A DNA stretch of 64,000 nucleotides, taken from Sanguibacter suarezii NBRC 16159 (GTDB lineage: Bacteria; Actinomycetota; Actinomycetes; Actinomycetales; Cellulomonadaceae). The DNA lies in assembly GCF_001552735.1 (NCBI RefSeq), contig NZ_BCRT01000006.1, positions 1 to 64,000 of the forward strand, in the 5' to 3' direction. Shown here piece after piece: positions 21,116-31,943 of this stretch. The notes under the pieces were generated by a model. The model saw nothing but the letters and a program-made list of their open reading frames with translations, was not told the origin of the DNA and made no database searches. Each line of letters starts with the position of its first letter. The first letter of the stretch is position 1. The translations under genes and the position numbers were made by a program.

Positions 21116-22467
21116 CCAGCCAGGACCTTCCCCGCACCTCCGCCGCCGCGCCCGTCATGGTCACCGCGCAGACCGTCACCGGACCGGTGAACCAGCGCCC
21201 TCCGGGCATCCCCGCGCACCTTCCCGACCGGCTGGCGATCACGCTGTGGGACTTCTCCTGGTACGTGCGCACCGGCCCCGGTGAACCCTTCGAAGACCTC
21301 GACGTGGCCTTCGCCCGGGCCCGGGAGCTCGGCTACAACGCGGTCCGCATCTGTGCCATGCCCTTCCTCCTGTTCGCCTCCGGCCTGGACACCTCGGCGC
21401 TGCGCCTGGGGCCGATCGGCGGCGGCTACGCCTCCCGCGTGCGGTGGTACGACGTCGGGCAGCACACGGTGATCAACGCCCAGGCGCACCTGCTGGACTT
21501 CTTCCGCGCCGCGCAGCGGCACGGGATGCTCGTCATCGCCTCGTCCTGGGAGTACCAGCAGAGCCCGGCCTTCGCCGCCGAGCGGGACTGGCACGACGCC
21601 CTGCAGGCGGTCGACCCGGAGGAACGCCTCATCGTCCTCGGGGAGGCGATGGCCGACCTCGTCGACCTGCTCGTCGCCCACGACCTCGACCAGACCCTCG
21701 CCTTCGTCGAGCTGCACAACGAGGTCCAGGCCGGTCACCTCACCGCGGGCCTGCCCGGCGTCGAGGACGTCGTGGTCGAGCTGCGCGACCGCCTCGAGGC
21801 GGGGCACGCGGTCTTCGCCAGCCGCCACCCCGGCGTGCTGTGCGGGGTCAACTACGCCGCAGTCCCGGTGACGGCGATGCGCGGGGTGCCGCGCAACGCG
21901 GGGGCGCTCGTGGTCCACCCCTACGTCTATGGCGTCCTGGACGACCTGGTCGAGGAGTTCGCCCTGCGCGGGGACCCGGCGGACTTCCCCCAGGCCCGGG
22001 CCGACGCCGAGCTGCTGCGCCCCGGAGCCCCGCGCCTGCGCGAGTGGGCACCACCGGCCGACGAGGCGTGGAAGCAGGAGGCGTCGATCGTCGGGCTCGC
22101 GGAGATCTACGTCCACGACTGGTGCGACCCGGTCGCGGTGGACCGCTGGCTCTACGACCGCTACGGCGCCCACCGGATCGCCATGGCGAACCGGCTCCGC
22201 GAATGGATCGGGGTGGCAGCCGACCACGCGGACCGCCTGGGCATCCCGCTCGTGCTCGGGGAGGGGTGGGTGGGCTACACCCCGCGCGACTGCCGCTTCG
22301 AGGAGGGGCCGGTCGGGGCGCAGATCTGCCGCGACGCCGTCCACCTGTCCGCCCAGGTGGGTGCCTGGGGCTCGGTCGTGTGCTCCAACGCGGCGCCCCA
22401 CCACGCGATGTGGGCGGACGCTGACCTGCAGCAGGAGTGCACGGCGGTGCTGCTCGGGGCGCCCTGA
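21112..22467 (+). CDS. Cellulase-like glycoside hydrolase (GH5-like TIM barrel)
   Basis: A 451-residue protein whose ATG overlaps the GH35 stop. It has a GH-A clan barrel opening with AITLWDFSWYVRTGPGEPFEDL. The probable acid/base Glu is in FVELHNEVQ and the probable nucleophile Glu is in PLVLGEGWVGY, spaced as in GH5-like enzymes. No signal peptide is visible. As third gene of the operon it should act with the GH35 enzyme on an imported beta-glycan fragment. Exact substrate unknown. No transporter genes are linked within the window, so uptake must be encoded elsewhere. Confidence 0.8.
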   Translation: MTSQDLPRTSAAAPVMVTAQTVTGPVNQRPPGIPAHLPDRLAITLWDFSWYVRTGPGEPFEDLDVAFARARELGYNAVRICAMPFLLFASGLDTSALRLGPIGGGYASRVRWYDVGQHTVINAQAHLLDFFRAAQRHGMLVIASSWEYQQSPAFAAERDWHDALQAVDPEERLIVLGEAMADLVDLLVAHDLDQTLAFVELHNEVQAGHLTAGLPGVEDVVVELRDRLEAGHAVFASRHPGVLCGVNYAAVPVTAMRGVPRNAGALVVHPYVYGVLDDLVEEFALRGDPADFPQARADAELLRPGAPRLREWAPPADEAWKQEASIVGLAEIYVHDWCDPVAVDRWLYDRYGAHRIAMANRLREWIGVAADHADRLGIPLVLGEGWVGYTPRDCRFEEGPVGAQICRDAVHLSAQVGAWGSVVCSNAAPHHAMWADADLQQECTAVLLGAP

Positions 22468-22473
22468 GAGGGA

Positions 22474-22550
22474 GTGTCCTAATGTCTCTATTCTTAGGAC
22501 ACATGTCGTAGGATCGAGTTCCTGTCCTAAGAATAGAGACATTGAGACAC
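22474..22550. promoter_or_regulatory. Large inverted repeat upstream of fic, probable operator
   Basis: Perfect 21-bp arms lie at 22481-22501 and 22523-22543 around a 21-base spacer, and pairing continues imperfectly to 22474 and 22550. The left arm region is itself a palindrome, GTCCTAA-N11-TTAGGAC, and half of it recurs in the right arm. It ends two bases before the fic ATG, so it overlaps the leader and could block translation as well as transcription. It is far more AT-rich than its surroundings. Confidence 0.7.
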
Positions 22551-22552
22551 CC

Positions 22553-23692
22553 ATGATCTACTCCTCGCCCGCCCTCGACCTGGACGACACCCGAGTCCTC
22601 AACGAGCTGGAAGCAATGCGGACCACGTTGTCGGACTACCTCCGCACGCCTAGGCGTTGGGTCGGCCGCCTGCGTCGCACGGCCGTCGCCCGGGCCATCC
22701 GCGGCTCCAACAGCATCGAGGGATACGACGTCGCGCTCGACGAGGCCGACGCTGCGATCGACGGCGAGGAGCCCATCAGCGCTGATGAGCGCACCTTTGC
22801 TGAGATCCGCGGTTACCGCCAGGCTCTCGGCTTCGTCCTCGCCACGGCCGCCGACGAGCACTTCACCTTGGACTCCTCGGTGCTGCGCAGCATGCACTTC
22901 ATGCTGCTCTCCCACGCCCTCGACACGAGCCCAGGCCAGTACCGCCGCGGAGAGATCTTCGTTCGCGACGACACCCTTGAGCGCACCGTCTATGAGGGCC
23001 CAGCAGCCGAGATCGTCCCCGGGCTGGTCGACGAGCTCGTCGCCGCGCTCGCGGATCGCACGGGCGACGATCCCTTCGTGCAGGCTGCGATGGCGCACCT
23101 CAACCTCGTGATGATCCACCCCTTCCGGGACGGGAACGGACGGATGGCACGCGCCCTGCACACCCTCGTGCTCACCCGGGCTGGACTCAGCGCCCCTGAG
23201 CTGTCGAGCATCGAGGAATGGCTGGGGCAGCACACCGACGACTACTACCGCGTGCTAGCGAAGACGAGCTCTGGGGCTTGGAGCCCCGCGACCGACGCCC
23301 ACCTCTGGCTCAAGTTCTGCCTGCGAGCCCACCACCTCCAGGCGCAGACCGTCGCCACCCGGATGGCGCGGGCCGCCGTCGTCTGGGACATGCTCGACGA
23401 CGTCGCTGAGCAGAACCGCCTCCCCGAGCGCGCCCTGGACCTGCTGTTCTCTGCGGTAGTGGGGTTCCGGGTGCGGAGGTCGTCCTATGTCCGCACGACA
23501 GAGGTCGACGAACGGACCGCGACCCGCGACTTCAAGCGACTGGCCGACGCCGGCTTGTTGCGTGCCGTCGGCGAGACGAAGGGCAGGTACTACGTCGCGG
23601 GCGAGGGACTCAAGGAGATTGTCGCCGTGCATCGCCGGGATGCTGAGCTGGACGAGCCCTATCCCGGGTTCCGGGGGCTGTTGTACGCCTAG
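22553..23692 (+). CDS. Fic family protein with C-terminal winged helix
   Basis: A 379-residue Fic-domain protein, a class that transfers AMP from ATP to protein hydroxyls. The complete catalytic motif HPFRDGNGRMAR starts at His189. An inhibitory helix motif SNSIEG (Ser52-Gly57) precedes the Fic core, the arrangement of class II, self-inhibited Fic enzymes. Residues 290-360 look like a winged helix-turn-helix (RRSSYVRTTEVDERTATRDFKRLADAGLL), so the protein may bind the inverted repeat before its own start. ATG 22553 gives the family-like N-terminus; upstream in-frame sequence lies inside the previous gene. Target protein unknown. Confidence 0.9.
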   Translation: MIYSSPALDLDDTRVLNELEAMRTTLSDYLRTPRRWVGRLRRTAVARAIRGSNSIEGYDVALDEADAAIDGEEPISADERTFAEIRGYRQALGFVLATAADEHFTLDSSVLRSMHFMLLSHALDTSPGQYRRGEIFVRDDTLERTVYEGPAAEIVPGLVDELVAALADRTGDDPFVQAAMAHLNLVMIHPFRDGNGRMARALHTLVLTRAGLSAPELSSIEEWLGQHTDDYYRVLAKTSSGAWSPATDAHLWLKFCLRAHHLQAQTVATRMARAAVVWDMLDDVAEQNRLPERALDLLFSAVVGFRVRRSSYVRTTEVDERTATRDFKRLADAGLLRAVGETKGRYYVAGEGLKEIVAVHRRDAELDEPYPGFRGLLYA

Positions 23693-23729
23693 ACGGCGCC
23701 GCCGCCGCTCACCACCTAGGTTGGAGGGC

Positions 23730-26204
23730 GTGCCCCATGATCTTCACGACTCCTTTGTCCATGTCCGCGGAGCCAGCGAGCACAACCTCAAGACCATCGA
23801 CGTCGACCTGCCGCGCGACGCGATGGTCGCCTTCACCGGCGTCTCTGGCTCCGGCAAGTCCTCCCTGGCCTTCGGCACGCTCTACGCCGAGGCGCAGCGC
23901 CGCTACTTCGAGTCGGTCGCTCCCTACGCGCGCCGCCTGCTGCACCAGGTGGGCGCCCCGCACGTGCACGAGATCACCGGGTTGCCCCCGGCCGTGGCGC
24001 TGCAGCAGAAGCGCGGCGCCCCGAGCTCGCGCTCGAGCGTGGGCACGCTGACCACCCTGTCCAACCTGGTACGGATGCTCTACTCCCGCGCCGGCACCTA
24101 TCCCGACGGCGCAGCGCGCCTGGGCGCGGAGGCCTTCTCCCCGAACACCGCGGCCGGGGCCTGCCCGCGCTGCCAGGGCCTGGGCGAGGAGCACGACGTG
24201 AGCGAGGAGCTCATGGTCCCGGACACCTCGCTGAGCATCCGCGAGGGCGCGATCGCCGCGTGGCCGGGTGCCTGGCAGGGGGCCAACCTGCGCAGCATCG
24301 TCGCCGGGCTGGGCATCGACGTGGACAAGCCGTGGCACAAGCTCAAGGCCAAGGACCGCCAGTGGCTGCTGTTCACCGAGGAGCAGCCCAAGGTGCTCAT
24401 CAAGCCCGAGCGCGACCGCATCGACCACGGGTACTACGGGCTGTTCTGGAGCGCCCGCGCGCACATCCACCACGTCCTGGCCACGTCCAAGAGCCAGATG
24501 ATGCGGGACAAGGCGATGCGCTTCGTCCGCACCGCGACGTGCTCGGTGTGCCACGGCACCGGCCTGCAGCCGGAGTCGCTGACGGTGACCTTCGCGGGGC
24601 TGAACATCGCCGAGACCAACGCGCTGTCCTTCGTCGACCTGGCGGCGCTGCTGCGCCCGGTGGCTGAGCTCACCGAGGCGGGGGCGGCGACGTCGTCGGC
24701 CGACTCCGGGGAGGCGACCGAGGTGGCGGTGCGCCTGTGCGCGGACCTCGTGGCCCGCATCCAAGTGCTGCTCGACCTGGGGCTGGGGTACCTGTCGCTG
24801 GGACGCAGCTCGACGACGCTCTCGCCCGGTGAGACCCAGCGCCTGCGCATCGCCACCCAGCTGCGCTCGGGGCTGTTCGGGGTCGTCTACGTGCTCGACG
24901 AGCCCTCCGCCGGGCTGCACCCAGCCGACGCCGAGCCGCTGCTCGACGTGCTCGACGAGCTCAAGGGCGGGGGCAACTCGCTGTTCGTCGTCGAGCACGA
25001 CATGGACATCGTGCGGCGAGCCGACTGGGTGGTCGACATCGGCCCCGGCGCGGGTGAGCACGGCGGACAGGTGCTCTACTCCGGGCCGGTCGCGGGCCTG
25101 GAGGAGGTCGAGGAGTCGGTCACCGGCAGGTATCTCTTCGGCCGCGCGGAGCCGCTCGAACGCCACCAGCGCACGCCCCACGGCTGGCTGCGCGTGGGCG
25201 GGATCAGCCGCCACAACCTCGACGACGTCTCGGTCGAGGTGCCGCTCGGGGTGATGACGGCGGTGACCGGGGTGTCCGGGTCGGGCAAGTCGACGCTGGT
25301 CACGCAGGTGCTTGCCGAGCTCGTCCGGCGCCACCTCGGCCAGGCCCCCGACGACGGCGACGACGCCGAGCTGGAGATCGACGTCGACGACGCGACCGGC
25401 CTGGAGACCTTCGACCGCCTGGTGCGCGTGGACCAGCGCCCCATCGGGCGCACCCCCCGCTCCAACCTCGCCACCTACACGGGCCTGTTCGACGCCGTGC
25501 GCAAGCTCTACGCCGCCACGCCCGAGGCGCGCGAGCGCGGCTACGGCGTCGGCCGCTTCTCCTTCAACGTCGCCGAAGGGCGCTGCGAGACGTGCCAGGG
25601 GGAGGGGTCGGTGTCGGTCGAGCTGCTGTTCCTGCCCGGGACGTACGCGCCGTGCCCCACGTGCCACGGCGCGCGCTACAACGCCGAGACGCTGGAGATC
25701 GTCTACCGCGACAACACCATCGCGGACGTGCTGGGGCTGTCGGTCGACGAGGCGGCGTCGTTCTTGTCGGACGTGCCATCGGCGATGCGCAGTCTGACGA
25801 CGCTGCGCGAGGTGGGGCTGGGATACCTGCGCCTGGGCCAGCCCGCGACCGAGCTCAGCGGCGGGGAGGCCCAGCGGATCAAGCTGGCGACCGAGCTGCA
25901 GCGAGCCCACCGCGGGCACGCGCTCTACCTGCTCGACGAGCCGACGGCGGGGCTGCACCCCGCGGACATCGCCCTGCTGCTGCGCCAGCTGCACCGCTTG
26001 GTGGACGCCGGGAACACCGTGGTGCTGGTCGAGCACGACCTGGACACGGTCATCAGTGCTGACTGGGTGATCGACCTCGGGCCCGGTGGCGGGGACCAGG
26101 GCGGACGGGTGGTGGCGTCGGGGACGCCGGAGGAGGTGGCTCGGGTAGCGGGGAGTGCTACCGCGCCCTACCTGGCTGCGCGGCTGGTCACGGCAGCCCG
26201 GTGA
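23730..26204 (+). CDS. UvrA-like ABC ATPase, short paralogue (UvrA2/DrrC type)
   Basis: An 824-residue tandem ABC ATPase of the UvrA family. Two Walker A motifs (GVSGSGKSS near residue 37 and GVSGSGKST near 510), two signatures (SPGETQRLRIA and SGGEAQRIKLA) and CxxC zinc motifs (CPRCQG/CSVCHG and CETCQG/CPTCHG) are present. It is over 100 residues shorter than housekeeping UvrA, suggesting loss of the UvrB-binding insertion. Such paralogues are linked to drug resistance or DNA-adduct tolerance. Start GTG 23730 has GGAGG unusually close (2-3 bases). The 3' end overlaps the convergent gene by 17 bp. Confidence 0.85.
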   Translation: MPHDLHDSFVHVRGASEHNLKTIDVDLPRDAMVAFTGVSGSGKSSLAFGTLYAEAQRRYFESVAPYARRLLHQVGAPHVHEITGLPPAVALQQKRGAPSSRSSVGTLTTLSNLVRMLYSRAGTYPDGAARLGAEAFSPNTAAGACPRCQGLGEEHDVSEELMVPDTSLSIREGAIAAWPGAWQGANLRSIVAGLGIDVDKPWHKLKAKDRQWLLFTEEQPKVLIKPERDRIDHGYYGLFWSARAHIHHVLATSKSQMMRDKAMRFVRTATCSVCHGTGLQPESLTVTFAGLNIAETNALSFVDLAALLRPVAELTEAGAATSSADSGEATEVAVRLCADLVARIQVLLDLGLGYLSLGRSSTTLSPGETQRLRIATQLRSGLFGVVYVLDEPSAGLHPADAEPLLDVLDELKGGGNSLFVVEHDMDIVRRADWVVDIGPGAGEHGGQVLYSGPVAGLEEVEESVTGRYLFGRAEPLERHQRTPHGWLRVGGISRHNLDDVSVEVPLGVMTAVTGVSGSGKSTLVTQVLAELVRRHLGQAPDDGDDAELEIDVDDATGLETFDRLVRVDQRPIGRTPRSNLATYTGLFDAVRKLYAATPEARERGYGVGRFSFNVAEGRCETCQGEGSVSVELLFLPGTYAPCPTCHGARYNAETLEIVYRDNTIADVLGLSVDEAASFLSDVPSAMRSLTTLREVGLGYLRLGQPATELSGGEAQRIKLATELQRAHRGHALYLLDEPTAGLHPADIALLLRQLHRLVDAGNTVVLVEHDLDTVISADWVIDLGPGGGDQGGRVVASGTPEEVARVAGSATAPYLAARLVTAAR

Positions 26205-26702
26205 AGCCCAGCGGGAAGGCCGCCAGACGGGTGTGCAGAGGGTGACCCTGGGCGCCCTCACCCAGGCGTGACTCGACGAGGTCGATGGCGTCGACGGTCC
26301 ACTCCGGCCCGCGGTAGACCGCCAGCGCATGAGCGACGTGGGACGCGTCGACGCTCGCCCCGGCCCGGGAGATGGTCAGGTGCGCGCGGTTGCGCTCGCG
26401 GCCCTCGCGCATGGCGGTGACCTCGCCGCGGACGCCGGCGAGCTCGTGCATGGCCTCCGTCAGCGGGCTGGTCTGGCCGCCCACGCCCACCCACATGACG
26501 GTGCTGCGGAAGGCCCCGGCGCCGGCGAGGTGGATGGTGAACGGCTCCACCTCCCGCGCGCTCGCGGCGACGGCGGCCTCCAGGTCGGGGAGGGCGCCGT
26601 CGGGCACGGAGCCGAAGAAGGCGAGGGTGAGGTGCCAGGTGGAGCGGGGAGTCCACGGCGACGCCGTCGCGACATGGTGGCGGTGGCCGCGAACAGTCGC
26701 AC
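26188..26702 (-). pseudogene. 2'-5' RNA ligase/ThpR-like phosphoesterase, N-terminus broken
   Basis: The 2H phosphoesterase family has two HxT motifs. The second, RAHLTIS, is in an open frame from 26607 to 26188. The first, WHLTLAFFG, lies just upstream in the same frame but has no start codon before a stop near 26707. A family-typical N-terminus VRLFAA starts at GTG 26702 in another frame. About 20 residues usually found between the two blocks are missing. The simplest explanation is a deletion plus frameshift, giving a pseudogene. A shorter protein from GTG 26607 would lack one catalytic His. Confidence 0.6.
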
Positions 26703-26746
26703 AGCATCACTCTAGGGCGTGGCCTCGACCACCGGACGTGGTGGCG

Positions 26747-28084
26747 TCACTCGGTCGAGCTGTCCGCGGGCTCGCCAGCATCCACGGGCTTGCCCGCGGC
26801 CGAGGCGCGCCGCGTGACCAGGTGCAGCACCGCGCCGATCGCCAGCAGGATCCCGGCTCGCAGCCACGTGCCCGCGGTCTGCTGGGTGAGCAGCACGAGG
26901 CAGCTCAGCACGCCGAGCACCGGGACGGCGGTCACCACGCGGAAGTGGTCCTCGGCGACCTCGTCCTTGCGCAGCACGAGCACGGCGACGTTGGTCGCGA
27001 TGAACACGATGAGCAGGAGCAGCACGACGGTCTCGGCGAGGACCTGCAGGCCGCCGGTGAACACGAGGATGATCGCGGCGACGGTGGTGACGGCGATCGC
27101 CACCCACGGCGTGCGGCGCCCCGGCAGGACGCGGGCGAGGACCGGGGGCAGCAGTCCCTGGGAGGCCATGCCGTAGGTGAGGCGGCTGGCCATGATCATC
27201 GTCAGCAGTGCCCCGTTGGCCACGGCGATGAGCGCGATCGCGGCAAACACCTTGTCCGGGACGATGTCGGCGACGTGGACCACCTCGAGCAGCGGCCCGG
27301 TGGAGGCCGCCAGGGTGTCCGGGGCGACGACGGCCACCGCCGCGATGCCAACGCCCACGTAGACCACCCCGGCGGTGATGAGCGCCCCGAACAGCGCCCG
27401 GGGGTAGACGTGGCGGACGTCCTTGACCTCCTCGGCGAGGTTGGCCGACGTCTCGAAGCCGACGTAGGAGTAGAAGGCGAGCAGCGACGCGCCCAGCACG
27501 GCGAAGGCCGGGGTGCTGCCCTCCTTGAAGTCCAGCACTCGGGACAGGTCCCCGTCACCGCGGCCGAGGACCACCGCGGCCAGGATGATGATGAGCAGCA
27601 GACCGGACAGCTCGATGGCGGTCATGACGAAGTTGGCCCGCAGCGACTCCTTGATCCCGCGCGCGTTGAGCAGCGCGACGAGGATGAGGAAGACGACGGC
27701 GGTGAGCTTGGTGGGTGCGTCGATGAAGGTGGTGAAGTACTCCCCGGCGAAGGCGATGGACAGGCCCGCTGCGCTCGTCACCCCGGCGGCCAGCATGGAG
27801 AAGCCGACGAGGAAGGACAGGGCGGGGGACTTGAAGGCCCGCTCGGTGAACACGGCCGCGCCGCCGGCCTTGGGGTACTTGGTCACCAGCTCGGCGTAGG
27901 AGCCGGCGGTGAGCAGGGCGAGGCCCAGGGCGACGAGCAGCGGCAGCCAGACGGCGCCGCCCACCTCCCCGGCCATGACGCCCACGAGGGCATACACGCC
28001 GGCGCCGAGGACGTCGCCGAGGATGAAGACGTAGAGCAGGCGGGCGCTGACGCTGCGAGACAGGGCGGGCTGTGCGGTGGCCAT
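26747..28084 (-). CDS. APC family amino acid permease
   Basis: A 445-residue secondary transporter with about twelve membrane helices. The first helix carries GDVLGAGVYALVG, the substrate-backbone binding motif of APC transporters. ATKYPKAGG-like and FYSYVGFETSANLAEEVKD segments match helices 2-3 and 6. It probably imports an amino acid with protons; specificity cannot be read. ATG 28084 was chosen because the family N-terminus begins there and the upstream frame is not membrane-like. It is divergent from the catalase gene. Confidence 0.88.
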   Translation of the reverse strand: MATAQPALSRSVSARLLYVFILGDVLGAGVYALVGVMAGEVGGAVWLPLLVALGLALLTAGSYAELVTKYPKAGGAAVFTERAFKSPALSFLVGFSMLAAGVTSAAGLSIAFAGEYFTTFIDAPTKLTAVVFLILVALLNARGIKESLRANFVMTAIELSGLLLIIILAAVVLGRGDGDLSRVLDFKEGSTPAFAVLGASLLAFYSYVGFETSANLAEEVKDVRHVYPRALFGALITAGVVYVGVGIAAVAVVAPDTLAASTGPLLEVVHVADIVPDKVFAAIALIAVANGALLTMIMASRLTYGMASQGLLPPVLARVLPGRRTPWVAIAVTTVAAIILVFTGGLQVLAETVVLLLLIVFIATNVAVLVLRKDEVAEDHFRVVTAVPVLGVLSCLVLLTQQTAGTWLRAGILLAIGAVLHLVTRRASAAGKPVDAGEPADSSTE

Positions 28085-28295
28085 GGGGCCAGATTGCCAG
28101 CACTCTCCGCGGTTCGCTCGGCGAACTGCACCTCCGCAGGCGTGTGGCCAGCGGGGACGCTGGCGGCCGTGGGCAGGTGTCGCGCGGCTGCGGAGAGCGT
28201 GACCGGCGAGCGTTACCCCAGCGCTCCGGTCGCGCCCTCCGATCGTCGTGCTTACGGTGAGTGCTTCATGTTCCCGCTGATGAGGAGGCCGATGT

Positions 28296-30443
<2,148 letters not shown>

Positions 30444-30920
30444 GTACGCTCGCACGCGGCGCGAAGTCCAGGGGGCTGCGGTACCTGGGACCTGGTGGGG
30501 GCAACCGGGTGGCGCGTGGTGGCTACGGGGACGCCTGAGGCGGTTGATCGGGTGAAGGAGAGCGCTACGGTGCAGCTCTTTGTCCGCGCAGCCCTTGCAG
30601 CGCGGAGGGGCGGTGGGCAGGTCAAGTAGCGTGTATCTGGGAGGCCGGGCCTCGACGACGATCGCGTCCTCGTCAAGGCCGCAGAGCGATGCCGCGTTCG
30701 GGGCCACGCCCCAATCGATTGGAGGCGAGCAGAGTCACCTGGCGATCTGCACAAGATCACCCGAGACCAGACGTTGATCTAACCCGGTTTCCCGTCGGCG
30801 AGATCCTTCTACAGCGGATTCTGGCATGCTTGACATCGTCGACCCGTCCGCCACCATCCACGTGGCCAGCGCCAACATCGATCACCTCTGACTTCTGTGG
30901 CGAACCGCATCACGGCGAGA
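30444..30920. other. Long gap after catalase, no supported gene
   Basis: Short open frames on the plus strand here give compositionally implausible proteins without ribosome binding sites. The stretch separates the chromosomal catalase from the more AT-rich accessory block that follows, so it may contain the block's left boundary. I see no tRNA, integrase or clear attachment-site repeat. Confidence 0.4.
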
Positions 30921-30956
30921 AGAGAGGGGCCCGACCGTATGGTCGGGCCCCTCTCT
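30921..30956. terminator. Perfect 16-bp-stem hairpin
   Basis: Arms 30921-30936 and 30941-30956 pair perfectly around a GTAT loop. The hairpin lies 23 bp past the end of the minus-strand RHH gene and is probably its terminator, working for the catalase side as well. It does not show the 19-20 bp repeat-unit structure of the other junction elements. Confidence 0.8.
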
Positions 30957-30979
30957 CAATGGTCGGCGTTGCTCTGAGG

Positions 30980-31246
30980 TCAGAGCATGACTATCTCTCG
31001 GTAGATGGCCTTCTCGCCCTGACCCTCGACGACCATGAGCCGCTTGTCGTCATTGCGAGCGTCGTTCGCGAGCTTGAGGAGAGCAACAGCGCGGCGCGTT
31101 GCCTCCGTGAGTGAGATGCCCTGGTCCGCGGCGACGCTCTTGAGTGCGTCCGCGACGCTGGGCGCCAGGTTGACAGAGAGTCGTACGACCCGTGAAGCGT
31201 CCTGCTCCTGTGTTGTACCGGGAGCCCGCTTGATGTCGGTGCTCAT
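30980..31246 (-). CDS. Ribbon-helix-helix DNA-binding protein
   Basis: An 88-residue protein from ATG 31246, with AAGGA upstream. Residues 20-55 (ASRVVRLSVNLAPSVADALKSVAADQGISLTEATRRAVAL) fit the RHH fold of CopG/Arc-type regulators: a short strand followed by two helices. The tail ends in MVVEGQGEKAIYREIVML and may bind a partner or ligand. No toxin gene is next to it on the same strand. Its own upstream region holds a CCCTAA/TTAGGG array that could be its operator, and the two divergent small genes at 31656 and 31940 may be co-regulated. Confidence 0.78.
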   Translation of the reverse strand: MSTDIKRAPGTTQEQDASRVVRLSVNLAPSVADALKSVAADQGISLTEATRRAVALLKLANDARNDDKRLMVVEGQGEKAIYREIVML

Positions 31247-31655
31247 GGTTCCTTCTTTCGCCAGGGTCGGTCGGGCTTGTCGTCCTGACCGACTGGTGTG
31301 GTGGTGTGGCAAGACCCTGTCGGTCTGCCGTTGGGGCACCTTGGCCCCTAAGCCCTAATAGTTAGGGACTCGTATCGTCGACATATGCCAACACTACATG
31401 CGTACGGGCATCTTGCACACCCCTTACAGGTGCGATGTGCATCTGGACCACACAGGACCCACATCTAGAGCACCTGTGCTGTGCGTGTTGGGTGCATCTC
31501 TGCTATTGTCCCCTTGGGACCTAGAACAATCGATACCAACATCAAGTCATCTAGGTGCAAGCAGCACACGACGCGAAAGCCGTTGATGGTCCCCCCGATA
31601 AGAGGAGTAGCTATGTGCACAACGAACCTGTCCCCAAGAGAACTGGAGCTGTCTG
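31247..31655. other. AT-rich divergent promoter region
   Basis: This 409-bp gap between the RHH gene and two divergent small genes is visibly richer in A and T than the rest of the window. It contains the CCCTAA array (31345-31367) and an ATTGT...ACAAT inverted pair around a TCCC-CTT-GGGA core (31505-31530). No open frame in it has a good ribosome binding site. Confidence 0.5.
31345..31367. promoter_or_regulatory. CCCTAA/TTAGGG half-site array, candidate RHH operator
   Basis: CCCCTAA (31345-31351), CCCTAA (31353-31358) and inverted TTAGGG (31362-31367) form a direct plus inverted half-site cluster about 100 bp upstream of the RHH gene. Closely spaced short half-sites are typical of RHH autoregulation. 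Confidence 0.45.
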
Positions 31656-31943
31656 ATGACTACCCGCGGTGCAACATCTGAAGTTCACCCTTCCCACCGA
31701 CCTGCCCTAGATGCCAGGGTTACGCCTCAGACACTCCACGAAGAAGAGGCGGTGCCGCAGGTGTCAACCAAGGGCTCCACCCATCCTGCATACGAGGTGT
31801 CGCTGGACCTTTTCGGCGAACCCTTCGAGGCCGACCCCGCAGTGCGTGCCGAAATCTGGTGCGAGCACGAAGAGATGCGCGAACTCGACGACCCTCCGTC
31901 CTGTGATCTGGGACCTTCTCTCACGAGAGGAGATCTGAGATGA
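31656..31943 (+). CDS. Hypothetical acidic protein
   Basis: A 95-residue protein that I do not recognise. GGAG lies seven bases before ATG 31656. The second half is acidic (YEVSLDLFGEPFEADPAVRAE, HEEMRELDD), the first half basic and Ser/Thr-rich; no membrane segment. Its TGA overlaps the ATG of the next gene, so the two are probably co-translated and act together. It belongs to the accessory block and has codon use unlike the metabolic genes to its left. Whether it is a cytosolic partner of the membrane protein is inference. Confidence 0.55.
   Translation: MTTRGATSEVHPSHRPALDARVTPQTLHEEEAVPQVSTKGSTHPAYEVSLDLFGEPFEADPAVRAEIWCEHEEMRELDDPPSCDLGPSLTRGDLR

Noticed and set aside
30580-31114. Two small plus-strand open frames after catalase
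   Set aside because: They have poor codon use and no ribosome binding site, and the longer one crosses the hairpin terminator and the RHH gene.
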